Positions 50,309 through 59,409 of a stretch of 64,000 nucleotides of DNA are shown here, piece after piece; position 1 is the first letter of the stretch; each line of letters opens with the position of its first letter. Made by a program: the position numbers and the translations under genes. A model generated the notes under the pieces. It was not told the origin of the DNA, did not search any database, and saw only the letters and a list, made by a program, of their open reading frames with translations. This DNA is from Acidobacteriota bacterium (GTDB lineage: Bacteria; Acidobacteriota; Vicinamibacteria; Fen-336). The DNA is taken from positions 1-64,000 of the forward strand of contig JAJDNS010000067.1 in assembly GCA_022340585.1 (NCBI GenBank), given 5' to 3'.

Positions 50309-51576
50309 TACTCGTACCTCAGGGCCTCGATGGGATTCAGGCGCGCCGCCCGGATGGCCGGGTAGAACCCGAAGAAGATCCCGACCGCCACCGCGAAGCC
50401 CAGGCCGAGGACCATGATGCGCGGGGTCATGACCACCGGTTGCTGGATGAGGTCGCTCATGGCCGCGGTGAACCCCACCCCGAGGCCGAGCCCCAGCAGG
50501 CCCCCGAGAAGCGTGACGACGACGCTCTCCACCAGGAACTGGGCCATGATGTTGAGCCCGGTGGCCCCCAGGGCCTTGCGCGTGCCGACCTCGCGCACCC
50601 TCTCGTTGAAGGAGGCGAGGAGGATGTTCATGATGACGATGCCGCCGACGAGGAGCGAGATGGTCCCGCAGACGAGGAAGGTGATGTCGTAGATCTTCCC
50701 CTGCTCGTCCATCTGCTGGGCGAAGGCGGCGCGGTTGAAGACCTCGAAGTCCTCGACCCCCCCGTGGGCCCGGCGGAGGATGGTCGTCGCCTCCTCGGTG
50801 GCCTCGTCCATCTCCTCCACGCTGCGGGCCTGGACGTTGATGTAGGCCACCTTCTGGTTCTCGCGATCCCCTACCATCCGGGTGATCATCGAGGTGATCG
50901 GCACGAAGACCATCTCGTTCATCCACTCCAGCGAGTTCCGGTTGGCGGAGTTCCAGTAGAAGACCTTCCGCTCCATGACCCCCACCACGGTGTAGCGGTC
51001 GGAGCCGATGCTGACGATCCTCCCCACCGCCGGGCGACCCCCGAACAGCTCGCGGCGCCGCGTGGAGCCGAGAACCACGACCTTGGCGCTGCGGCCGAGG
51101 TCCTCGCCGGTGAGAAAGCGGCCCTCCGCCGGGTGGAAGTCGTACATGGGCTCGTAGGCGGGGGTGGCGCCCGAGATCTGGAGCGACTTCTCGAAGCCCG
51201 GGGCCTTCACGATCTCCTGGCGCTCCATCGTCGGCTCCACCAGCTCGAGGGTCGTGGCCTGGGCCTGGAGGGCGCGGGCGTCCTCGTAGGTGAGGCCCTT
51301 CGACCTCTTCTCGATGGCGTTCTGCTTGAGCTCCCGGGCGTTCAGCTCGCGGACGAACATCTTGCGCACTCCGCCCGTCTTGTCCCAGAACTCCTGCCCC
51401 TTGCGTCGTCCGCCGTCGATGAGGCCGAACGTGGCCACCACGGAGGCAACCCCGAGGACGATTCCCACCATCTGGAGGAGGCTCCGGCTCCGGTGGGTTC
51501 CGATGTCGACCACCCCGTCGACCACCGAGTCCCAGAGCGAGAAGAGGTGCCGGCGCAAGAGCCTCAGGCGGGACAT
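50308..51576 (-). CDS. MacB-like ABC transporter permease (first permease of the operon)
   Basis: 422 residues. Same layout as its neighbour: HRSRSLLQMVGIVLGVASVVATFG near residue 30, a periplasmic MacB_PCD domain, and the FtsX helices ISLLVGGIVIMNILLASFNERVREVGTRKALGATG. It ends with AARLNPIEALRYE, the family's usual tail. Two different permeases suggest a heterodimeric exporter. It lies nine bases after the ATPase gene and overlaps the second permease gene by one base. Confidence 0.9.
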   Translation of the reverse strand: MSRLRLLRRHLFSLWDSVVDGVVDIGTHRSRSLLQMVGIVLGVASVVATFGLIDGGRRKGQEFWDKTGGVRKMFVRELNARELKQNAIEKRSKGLTYEDARALQAQATTLELVEPTMERQEIVKAPGFEKSLQISGATPAYEPMYDFHPAEGRFLTGEDLGRSAKVVVLGSTRRRELFGGRPAVGRIVSIGSDRYTVVGVMERKVFYWNSANRNSLEWMNEMVFVPITSMITRMVGDRENQKVAYINVQARSVEEMDEATEEATTILRRAHGGVEDFEVFNRAAFAQQMDEQGKIYDITFLVCGTISLLVGGIVIMNILLASFNERVREVGTRKALGATGLNIMAQFLVESVVVTLLGGLLGLGLGVGFTAAMSDLIQQPVVMTPRIMVLGLGFAVAVGIFFGFYPAIRAARLNPIEALRYE

Positions 51577-51585
51577 CGCAGCTCC

Positions 51586-52330
<745 letters not shown>

Positions 52331-52338
<8 letters not shown>

Positions 52339-53578
52339 CGTCCTCGTCCTTCGGGCGGGTGGGGTCCTCCACCGCCACCTCGACGCCCTCGTCGAGCCCG
52401 GCGACGATCTCCACCTTCTCGACGCTGGCGAGGCCGGTCTCCACCTCTCGCAGGTCGAAGCTCTTCTTCCACAGGTTCTTCTCGTCGAGCTCCTCCTCCT
52501 CGTTCCCGTCGGAGGCCAGGACCCTGGAGAGGAGGCCCCCCTTCTTCGCCTCCTCCTGCGGCTCCTCTTCCTTCTTCACGTACACGACGTCGGTCTCGTC
52601 CTTCTTGAAGATGGCCTCGACGGGCACGGTGAGCACGCCCTCGCGCTTCTCCCCGACGACGTCGATGTTGGCGGTCATCCCCGTGCGCAGCTCCGCCCCC
52701 TGCCGGTCGATGGCGATCTCGACGTCGAAGACCTTGACCTTCTCCTCCAGGCGCGCGGCGGGGGCGATGCGCTCGATGACTCCCTCGAACTTCACCTTCG
52801 GGTAGGCGTCGAGGGTGATGCGGACGGGCTGCTCGAGCCGGATCTTGCCGATGTCCACCTCGTTGATGCCCGCCTTGATGATCATGGTGTCGACGTCGGC
52901 CACGGTCATCAGGACCGTGCCTGCGTTGAACGACGAGACACCGGACGTCACGGTGTCTCCGAGCTCCACGTCGCGACGGATCACCAGCCCGTCCATGGGC
53001 GAGGTCACGTTCAGATGCTGGGCGGTGGCGGCGTTGGCGAGGGCGATGGGGACCCCACTCTCCTGGACAATCTTGTACTTCTCGAGCGCGGCGTCGTAGT
53101 TGGCCTTCGCCTGGCGGTAGCGGGTCTCGGTCTCCAGGTCGGCCTGCTTGGAGAGAAGTCCCTGATCGAAGAGCCCGCGGTTGCGCTCGTGGGTCGCTCG
53201 GGCCTCGGTGAGGGCGATCTCCGCCTCCTCGACCGCGTTCTTCACCTGCGAGAGGTCCCGGGCCTGGTTGACATCGGGCTCCACCCGGGCCAGGACCTGG
53301 CCCCGGCGGACCTTGTCGCCCTCGCGAACGAGCAGCTCGACCACCTTTCCGGAGAGGACCGACTTCACGTCGACCTTGACCAGCGGCTCGACCGACCCGA
53401 CCTCGCTGACCCGCACCTGCACGTCGGCGAGCTCGGCCCTGGCGGTGCGGAGCGCGTCCTTCCTCTCGTCGCCTCCGTCGCCGTTGCGGGTGGCGAACCA
53501 GGCGCCGAGGACCACGACCACCAGGAGCCCGCCGATCCACAGCCACCTTCGCGACTTCTTCCCGTTCACCCTGGCCAT
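52331..53578 (-). CDS. MacA-like periplasmic adaptor of the ABC exporter
   Basis: 415 residues. N-terminal anchor ([18 protein letters not shown]), split lipoyl motif with [29 protein letters not shown], and a helical hairpin ([20 protein letters not shown] to [16 protein letters not shown]). Barrel and membrane-proximal domains follow, then an unusual acidic/basic insertion ([14 protein letters not shown] and [13 protein letters not shown]) near residue 340-375. It is first in a four-gene operon. No TolC-like gene is next to it, so it may share the OEP at 21 kb. It could act in antibiotic, peptide or lipoprotein export. Confidence 0.9.
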
Positions 53579-53795
53579 GACCCGCTCCTCTCGTCGCCCG
53601 GCCCGACCCGTACCCAGAGGCGTCCTGGGACAATCGTGCTCTCGCTTCGTAGTACGCCCCTCTCCCCGAATGGGTTCCCAGACGGAGTCAAACGTCCAAG
53701 CCGTTGGACTTCCGGGGCGAGCGACGCCGGGGCACGGCCCCCGGACGGGTCGGTGGCGTCGCTTGCCACCCCGAGGGAAGTGTCATTAACCTACA

Positions 53796-53831
53796 GGTCG
53801 GCCGACGGCCGACCGCCCGGGTTGCCCGGGC
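53796..53831 (+). promoter_or_regulatory. Two adjacent hairpins in the leader of the small secreted protein gene
   Basis: GGTCGGCC-GAC-GGCCGACC (53796-53814) and GCCCGGG-TTG-CCCGGGC (53815-53831), both perfect, side by side, ending about ten bases before the GAGAGGA ribosome-binding site. In the transcript they could control access to the start or stabilise the mRNA. Confidence 0.5.
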
Positions 53832-53853
53832 CCCCCGATGTGAGAGGACCGAA

Positions 53854-54222
53854 ATGACTGGCGTGAAGAGGTACCTGATGGTCACCGCGACGTTGTCGGC
53901 GCTGCTTCTCGGCGGCAGCATCGGATCGGCGGTGGCAGCCGAGGCGAGGGTGGTCGACGGGAATCTGTGGGTCGCCTCGACAGACGCCGAGAAGCGGGCC
54001 TACATGGTCGGTGTCGCCGACACCCTCGCGCTGCAGCAAGCCATCCTCGCGAAGAAGGGCGTGAAGAGCCCGGAGTCGATCACTCGCCTGTCCGATGTGC
54101 TCCAGGACGTGACGGCCGAACGCGCCGTCGAGGAGATCGACAACTGGTACGAGGCGAACCCCTCGCGCATGGCTGCTCCGGTGCTCGGCGTGGTCTGGCT
54201 GAGCATCGTCGAGGCTCGCTGA
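53854..54222 (+). CDS. Small secreted protein, possibly Rap1a/Tai-like
   Basis: 122 residues from ATG 53854 (GAGAGGA upstream). A signal peptide (YLMVTATLSALLLGGSIGSAVA) precedes a 95-residue domain: LWVASTDAEKRAYMVGVADTLALQQAIL, then TAERAVEEIDNWYEANPSRMAAPVLGVVWLSI. The pattern (aromatic start, EKxxYMxGVxD, then DxWYxxNP and a PV-containing last helix) recalls Rap1a/Tai-type periplasmic proteins, but the cysteines of that family are missing. Function is unknown. Two strong hairpins lie directly upstream. Confidence 0.6.
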   Translation: MTGVKRYLMVTATLSALLLGGSIGSAVAAEARVVDGNLWVASTDAEKRAYMVGVADTLALQQAILAKKGVKSPESITRLSDVLQDVTAERAVEEIDNWYEANPSRMAAPVLGVVWLSIVEAR

Positions 54223-54331
54223 CTTGATCCAGAGAGGGAGATTTCACGGCGGCACGACGGGAGTGCGGCCATCGGCGGCGTGGCTGGGGTAGAGTCTTGC
54301 TGAACACGCCACAGAGGCAGGAGGCACGAGC

Positions 54332-55810
54332 GTGACAAAGCCCCGTCCCCAGCTGCCGGAGGAGGTGGCCCGACCGACCGGTGACGGCACCGAGCTCGAC
54401 GGCCTGATCTCCGGCCCCGAAGCGCAACACCCCGGCCGGTCGGGGTTTCGCCTGGTCGGCCAGGGCCCGGAGGCGTTCGCCATCCGCACGCGCTCGGCGC
54501 TCCTGGCCGGCCGCAGCCTCGACGTGCAGACGTACATCTGGCACGCCGACGTGACGGGGCTCTACCTCGCCCACCGCGTCCTCGAGACCGCCGATCGCGG
54601 GGTGCGCGTCCGCCTCCTCGTCGACGACATGGACGCCCGGGCGAAGAACGCCGGCTTCGCCGCGCTCGACGCCCATCCCCACGTGGCGGTCCGGATGTTC
54701 AACCCATTCTTCTCGCGCCGGGGCACGCTCAGCCAGGTGGCGGAGATGGTCGGGAGCTTCAACCGCATCAACCACCGCATGCACAACAAGACCTGGATCG
54801 CGGACAACCGGATCGCGATCGTCGGCGGACGGAACCTCGGCGACGAGTACTTTGGCGCCAGCGAGGACGTGAACTTCGTCGACCTCGACTTCGCCATGGT
54901 CGGACCCGTCGTCCGGGACGCGTCGGCCTCGTTCGACCGGTACTGGAACGCGAGCACGACCTGGCCCATGAGCGTTCTCGACCCGGAGGGCGTCAACCCG
55001 GAGGCCCTGGAGAGGGTCAGGACCCTTCTCGCCGAGCGGGCAGCCGAAGGTGAGAGGAGCAGCTACGCCGCCGAGCTCCGCGGCGACGACGCGGTCGGGC
55101 GCCTCCTGGCCGGCGACTGGCCCATGGAGTGGACCACCGAGAGCCGCTTCGTGTCCGACGACCCCGGCAAGGTATCGATGACCGGGGAGGCACTCGAGCG
55201 CTCCCACGTCCGGACCCTCCTCGTGCCGGCCGCGGAGGCGGCGAAGAAGAGCGTGAGCCTCATCTCACCCTACTTCGTGCCCGGCGAGCTGGGCACCAGG
55301 ATTCTGGTCGACGCGGCACGGGCCGGCCGGCGCGTACGTGTGCTGACCAACTCCCTGGTCGCCAACGACGTGGCCGCGGTCCACGGGGGCTACACCCGCT
55401 GGCGCCGGGCCCTCCTCGAGGGGGGCGTCGCCATCTGGGAGCTCAAGCCCCTGCCCGGCAGCGACGTCCGTGCGAGCCTGCTCGGGTCGTCGGGGGCCAG
55501 CCTCCACACCAAGGCGCTGGCGGTGGACGGCAGGACGCTCTTCGTCGGGAGCTTCAACATCGACCCACGCTCGACCTGGCTCAACTGCGAGCAGGGCGTG
55601 CTCGCCGAGAGCGCCCCGCTGACGGAGACGTTCGAGGCGATCTTCGACCGGCAGTCCGAGGGCGCACGCGCGTGGCGTGTGACGCTCGAGAACGGCGAGC
55701 TGCGGTGGAGCGACGGCCAGGAGACATTCGATCACGACCCCAAGGCCCCGCTGAGCCGGCGACTCCAGGCCTGGGTCACCCGCGCACTGCGCCTCGACGC
55801 CCAGCTCTGA
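54332..55810 (+). CDS. Phospholipase D/cardiolipin synthase family protein
   Basis: 492 residues from GTG 54332. Two HKD catalytic motifs: HNKTWIADNRIAIVGGRN (His151) and HTKALAVDGRTLFVGSFN (His392), each with the downstream GG/GS-N pattern of cardiolipin synthases (ClsC-like). QTYIWHADVTGLYLAHRVLE and SLISPYFVPG also fit. No signal peptide or obvious membrane helix, so it probably attaches to the inner membrane from the cytoplasm. It would join or hydrolyse phosphodiester lipids. With MprF it points to active anionic-lipid remodelling. Confidence 0.88.
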   Translation: MTKPRPQLPEEVARPTGDGTELDGLISGPEAQHPGRSGFRLVGQGPEAFAIRTRSALLAGRSLDVQTYIWHADVTGLYLAHRVLETADRGVRVRLLVDDMDARAKNAGFAALDAHPHVAVRMFNPFFSRRGTLSQVAEMVGSFNRINHRMHNKTWIADNRIAIVGGRNLGDEYFGASEDVNFVDLDFAMVGPVVRDASASFDRYWNASTTWPMSVLDPEGVNPEALERVRTLLAERAAEGERSSYAAELRGDDAVGRLLAGDWPMEWTTESRFVSDDPGKVSMTGEALERSHVRTLLVPAAEAAKKSVSLISPYFVPGELGTRILVDAARAGRRVRVLTNSLVANDVAAVHGGYTRWRRALLEGGVAIWELKPLPGSDVRASLLGSSGASLHTKALAVDGRTLFVGSFNIDPRSTWLNCEQGVLAESAPLTETFEAIFDRQSEGARAWRVTLENGELRWSDGQETFDHDPKAPLSRRLQAWVTRALRLDAQL

Positions 55811-55814
55811 CCAT

Positions 55815-55907
55815 CGTGAGGGCAAGCTCGAGCCGCCGGTGAATCGCGCGCTCCCGGTGAGCCGGACGTGCCTGAAGGACCTGTGGGCGACGGTCGGGGA
55901 GAGGTAG
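55815..55907 (+). pseudogene. C-terminal remnant of a LytTR regulator gene
   Basis: The frame reads GKLEPPVNRALPVSRTCLKDLWATVGER and then stops, matching LKLDPPVNRVLPVSRSALATLWAALGE at the end of the LytTR gene at 3012-3398 in protein and in DNA. The rest of that gene is absent: the phospholipase D stop lies only a few bases upstream. This is a truncated copy left by recombination, now serving as the leader of the methyltransferase gene. Confidence 0.75.
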
Positions 55908-55928
55908 AGTACGGGGGCGGGAGGCGCC

Positions 55929-56618
55929 GTGAGGCAAGCCCTGGACATCGACAGGTTGGCCGGAGTCTACGCGCGCCTCGCCCGGCGCTACGACTGGCAG
56001 CACCGCCTGATCACGGCGGCGGCGGACGAGCGCGGGCGACGGATCGTGGTCGAGGCCACCGTGCGCGAGGGCGACCAGGTCCTCGACGCCGGCGCCGGGA
56101 CCGGAGCCACGGGCCTCATGGCGGCCCGCAAGGCGGGCATGAGTGGTCACGTCACTCTCTTCGACCTCAGCGACGACATGCTGGCGGTGGCGCGGGACAA
56201 GGCCGCTCGGGAAGGCCTGCTCGACCGCTTGACCTTCAGCACCGGCGACATGGTCCGCCTTCCGTTCTCCGACGAGAGCTTCGACGTCGTCCTGTCGACC
56301 TACAGCCTGTGCCCGCTCTACGACCCGGAGGCCGGCGCCCGGGAGCTCTACCGCGTCGCCCGGCCGGGGGGGCGGATCGGCTGCGCCCACTCGGCCGAGC
56401 CTCGGACCACCGTCGCGAGGTGGCTCGCCGGCAAGCTGGAGAACGTCGCGTGGCGTTTCCCGTGGTTGTCGATGGGGTGCCGCGGCGTCCACGTCCTGCC
56501 CGCTCTCGAGCGCGCCGGAGGGCGGGTGCGGTTCGTCAGTCTCATCGGCGTGCCGCTGTGGCCGTTCGAGGTGTTCGTCGTTGAGAAGCCTCGCGACAGC
56601 ACCGCGAGTAGACGGTGA
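55929..56618 (+). CDS. Class I SAM-dependent methyltransferase (UbiE-like)
   Basis: 229 residues from GTG 55929, with GGGAGG upstream. The start LAGVYARLARRYDWQHRLI fits UbiE/COQ5-type methylases. Motif I is VLDAGAGTGATGLMAAR, the acidic loop is LFDLSDDMLAVARDKA, and the post-I region is LPFSDESFDVVLSTYSLCPLYDPEAGARELYRVARPGGRI. The substrate is probably a small lipid or quinone-like molecule, but no partner gene confirms it. It follows the LytTR remnant; a TAGAGT within the remnant's end could serve as -10. Confidence 0.85.
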   Translation: MRQALDIDRLAGVYARLARRYDWQHRLITAAADERGRRIVVEATVREGDQVLDAGAGTGATGLMAARKAGMSGHVTLFDLSDDMLAVARDKAAREGLLDRLTFSTGDMVRLPFSDESFDVVLSTYSLCPLYDPEAGARELYRVARPGGRIGCAHSAEPRTTVARWLAGKLENVAWRFPWLSMGCRGVHVLPALERAGGRVRFVSLIGVPLWPFEVFVVEKPRDSTASRR

Positions 56619-56740
56619 TGCGCGAGGCCCTGGCCTCGCGGTCGCGCTGGCAGACTCCCGGTGCGGCGAAGGGCCGCGGGGAAGATTGGCGGGAGGGGCG
56701 GGATCCGGCGCCAGTTGCAGGGGAAAGACGGCGGGAAGTG

Positions 56741-56746
56741 TACAAT
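56741..56746 (+). promoter_or_regulatory. TACAAT -10-like hexamer before the lysine-rich microprotein
   Basis: TACAAT in a GTGTACAATCC context, 45 bases upstream of the microprotein ATG. TTGCAG at 56715 is 20 bases before it, longer than the usual spacing. Confidence 0.35.
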
Positions 56747-56791
56747 CCACGTACCACGCCCTGAGCGCGTCTGTCTGCGAAGGAGATCCGC

Positions 56792-56887
56792 ATGGGAGTA
56801 GCGAAGACCGCCGTGAAGGTGAAGACTCGCAAGACGAGGAAGAAAGTCAAGAAGTCGACCAAGGAGGTCAAGAAAGCCCTCAAGTAA
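56792..56887 (+). CDS. 31-residue lysine-rich microprotein
   Basis: Too short for the ORF track. ATG 56792 follows AAGGAGAT at ideal spacing, and the frame ends in TAA. Twelve lysines and two arginines in 31 residues (for example VKTRKTRKKVKKSTKEVKKAL) give a strongly positive, helix-prone peptide with a heptad-like K-V spacing, reminiscent of histone H1 tails. It has its own -10-like TACAAT upstream and a compact hairpin seven bases after the stop, so it looks like a complete monocistronic gene. Possible roles: nucleoid or RNA binding, or ribosome association. No family is recognised. Confidence 0.65.
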   Translation: MGVAKTAVKVKTRKTRKKVKKSTKEVKKALK

Positions 56888-57237
56888 CGAGGAGCCCCGC
56901 CGGGGGCACGTTGCGGGTGCGCGAAGCTCGAGCCTGACGCCGGGCCGGCAGGAGACCCGGCCAGGTGGGGTCCTGGCCAAACCCCGAGTCCCGCTCACCG
57001 GGGAGCGCGTCCTCGTGCTCGAGGGTCTCCGCCGATTCCGGCAGGTCGCGCCGGGAGTCCGAGTGGTCCTCCTACGAGCGGCTCGTCGCCGCGGCCTTCT
57101 GTCTCGACATACGCGGCTGGTTGCTCAAGTCGTCGACGGTTCCCGATCTCGCGACCGCCGTCCGATCGGAGAAGATCGAGGATGACCCCCGCCCCTGGCC
57201 CCAGCACCCCCGTTCGAGGTGGACCGGTAGAGCCGAT
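56888..57237. other. Intergenic region after the lysine-rich gene
   Basis: 350 bases. It begins with a terminator-like hairpin (56894-56907). ORF-track frames here (56995-57207 minus, and parts of 56965-57729 plus) are Arg/Gly/Pro-rich with no recognisable motif. I see no convincing gene, RNA or repeat in the rest. Confidence 0.5.
56894..56907 (+). terminator. Hairpin after the lysine-rich microprotein gene
   Basis: GCCCC-GCCG-GGGGC, starting seven bases past the TAA. Short but very GC-rich; no T-run. Confidence 0.5.
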
Positions 57238-57456
57238 TCACGTGCCGGCCACGATGTGGTCGGCCGTGGTGGAGTCCTGGGGGAACAGGGTCTCGGGCAC
57301 GTTCGTGCTGCCGAGCTTGGCCGCCACCCGGAAGCGGGCGCAGGCCCTGAAGTCCCCGTGGCAGTACTGCGTCCTCAGCAAGGCGGCGACCGCGGGCATG
57401 TTCTCCAACCGGTCGTTGAAGAACAGGCAGGTCGCGAGCCGGTCGCAATCGGCCAT
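57238..57456 (-). CDS. Small Cys4 conserved protein
   Basis: 72 residues from ATG 57456 (GAGTGAGG upstream). Four cysteines (4, 10, 32, 39) sit in the pattern ADCDRLATCLFFNDRLENMP, RTQYCHGDFRACARFRV, then LGSTNVPETLFP. I have seen this FFND...MP...YC.GD...CARY...VP..L.P arrangement in small bacterial proteins of unknown function. The spacing would suit a bound metal or Fe-S centre. The ATG at 57522 is possible, but the extra residues are low complexity. It lies 126 bases downstream of the fucosidase gene on the same strand. Confidence 0.62.
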   Translation of the reverse strand: MADCDRLATCLFFNDRLENMPAVAALLRTQYCHGDFRACARFRVAAKLGSTNVPETLFPQDSTTADHIVAGT

Positions 57457-57582
57457 GTCGAGCCTCACTCTCCGGCCGTCTTGGCCACCGGGATGGTGCG
57501 CCGCGTCTCGGGCCCTCTTCAATGGATCATCGGTTCCAGCGGTCTTTCCCGGAAGCTGCAGGCAGGGTGCCGGAGCGGGGCC

Positions 57583-59223
57583 TCACGACTCCGGTTCCTG
57601 TACCCGTTCGCGTTCCAGGGTCAGGGTCTTCCCCCACAGCGTGACCTTCGGGTGCTGGACCACGGCCCGGAACTCGTGGTCCCGCGTCGAGTCGATGCCC
57701 TCGAGGGGCGCGTTGAACTCCCCCACTGAAGACGTCGTCCTCGTCTCCAGGGCCTTCCAGGGGTCGTCCTCTTCGTACATCTCCGCCGACCCCTTCTTGC
57801 GACGGTACTCGAAGCCGACCTGCACCGAGGTCGCGTCGCCCAGGCTGTCGAGACGCCCGGTCAGGGTCGCGACGCGGCCTGAGGAGTCCCAGCTCCCATC
57901 CGTGGTGACCACCACCGGCGGCGCCAGCCCCGCCTCGGCGCGGGTGATCTTCAGGACGACCGGGTTCGGCCAGCGACGGTCGTTGTAGAGACGCTGCGCC
58001 CGCCACGCGGTGATTCGCAGCCCGTCCGGTGTCTGCTCGAAGGTGGTCCGAGGCTCGACCTCGGGTCGGTACTCGAGAACTGCATCGTTCTGTCCCAGGA
58101 CGCTGACGGCCGTGTCCGCGGTGGCCTTGACGGACTTGAGGGTGAAGGTCTTCGTCGTCCCCCACCGCCAGTCGGTCCGGGTCACCGCGGCGAAGACCGT
58201 GTCGGAGTCTTTCGCCTTCGTGAACCAGACGCCTCCCTCGTTGGTGAGCACCCACGGACGGACGGCGAGGATCGCCTCGCGGTTGACCAGGTTCCACAGG
58301 GCGATCTCCCGCAGGCGCGCCTCCTGCTCGGCGGGGATCACCCCGTCCGGCCGCGGCCCGATGTTCAGGAGCAGGTTCCCGCCCTTGGCGCGGGTCTCGA
58401 TCAGGGTATTGATGAGGTCCGTTCCGGATTTGTAGGTCTCGTTGGTGCCGCGGTACTGCCACTGGTTTCCCATGGTGAGGTTGCCCTCCCAGGCGCCCTC
58501 CAGAGGGACTCCCGGGGTGTACTGCTCCGGGGTCTCCATGGCCCCACGGGTGACGAGGGCGTCGGGATCGGATTCCCAGACGACCTCCTTCAGACCTTCC
58601 GCAGGCCCGTCGATGAAGACCATGTCGATCTTCCCGTACCGCGCCATGAGCTCCCGGAGCTGGGCCTGGTCGTGGGCGAGGAGGGCGGGGTTGTTCACGG
58701 GCTGGGCCTCGGGCCGGCGGCGGCTGATGAGGGTGCCCTGCTTCCAGAGGAAGTGGAAGTCGTCGGGGGAGAAGTAGTGGCCGATGGCCAGCCCCTCGGC
58801 CCGGAAGGCGTCGACGAGCTCGCGCGTCACGTCCCGCCCGTAGGGGGTGTTCATGATGGAGAAGTCGGTGGTCTTCGTCTCGAACATGCAGAAGCCGGAG
58901 TGGTGCTTGGCGGTGAAGACCACGTAGGTGAAGCCCGCGAGGCGGGCGAGGCGGGCCCACTCCCGGGGCTCGAAGCGGTGCGGGTTGAAGCGGCGCGGCA
59001 GCTCGGTCACGTACCGCTCGAGATAGTCGTCCGAGGCCCCGACCATGGAGTGGCTGATCACGGACGTGACCTGGCTGTCCAGGCTCCAGTGGATGAAGAG
59101 GCCGAAGCCCAGGTCCCGGAACCACTCGAGGCGCTCGAGACGGTTGCCGGCCGCCTCCTCGGCAGCGACGGCGGGCGTGAGCGCGACAAGCACGGCGAGG
59201 CACGCGGCCAGGGCTCGTGTCAT
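57583..59223 (-). CDS. Secreted alpha-L-fucosidase (GH29)
   Basis: 546 residues with a signal peptide (ALAACLAVLVALTPAVAA). The GH29 barrel shows GFGLFIHWSLDSQ, FTYVVFTAKHHSGFCMFETKTTDFSIMNT and HYFSPDDFH. The nucleophile region is YGKIDMVFIDGPAEG (Asp in FIDG), followed by GGNLLLNIGPRPDGVIP. A C-terminal beta domain follows. It releases L-fucose from glycans in the periplasm or outside. The fkp product at 5.8 kb could then recycle the fucose. It is divergent from the alginate-export-type porin gene by 186 bases, suggesting shared regulation. Confidence 0.9.
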   Translation of the reverse strand: MTRALAACLAVLVALTPAVAAEEAAGNRLERLEWFRDLGFGLFIHWSLDSQVTSVISHSMVGASDDYLERYVTELPRRFNPHRFEPREWARLARLAGFTYVVFTAKHHSGFCMFETKTTDFSIMNTPYGRDVTRELVDAFRAEGLAIGHYFSPDDFHFLWKQGTLISRRRPEAQPVNNPALLAHDQAQLRELMARYGKIDMVFIDGPAEGLKEVVWESDPDALVTRGAMETPEQYTPGVPLEGAWEGNLTMGNQWQYRGTNETYKSGTDLINTLIETRAKGGNLLLNIGPRPDGVIPAEQEARLREIALWNLVNREAILAVRPWVLTNEGGVWFTKAKDSDTVFAAVTRTDWRWGTTKTFTLKSVKATADTAVSVLGQNDAVLEYRPEVEPRTTFEQTPDGLRITAWRAQRLYNDRRWPNPVVLKITRAEAGLAPPVVVTTDGSWDSSGRVATLTGRLDSLGDATSVQVGFEYRRKKGSAEMYEEDDPWKALETRTTSSVGEFNAPLEGIDSTRDHEFRAVVQHPKVTLWGKTLTLERERVQEPES

Positions 59224-59409
59224 GGCGATCGTCTCCTCGAAAGCGCGGTCGAAGACCGCACCAAGGGTACGTCAGGTTCGGAGTCCGGGTCGCGGCCGAC
59301 CCCCGCGTCCATCCCAGCACGACAACTCACTGGCCGAGAACGACAGCTCGTGGCGGAGGCGACGAGACGTGCGCGTGCTGGCCTGCCTGGTGCAAGATGG
59401 GTCCCGCCA

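Noticed and set aside
56995-57207. 70-codon minus ORF between the microprotein and Cys4 genes
   Set aside because: No ribosome-binding site or motif, composition like background; left unannotated.
58672-59409. 246-residue N-terminal extension of the alginate-type porin
   Set aside because: It is antisense to the fucosidase, and a standard signal peptide begins at ATG 59410.
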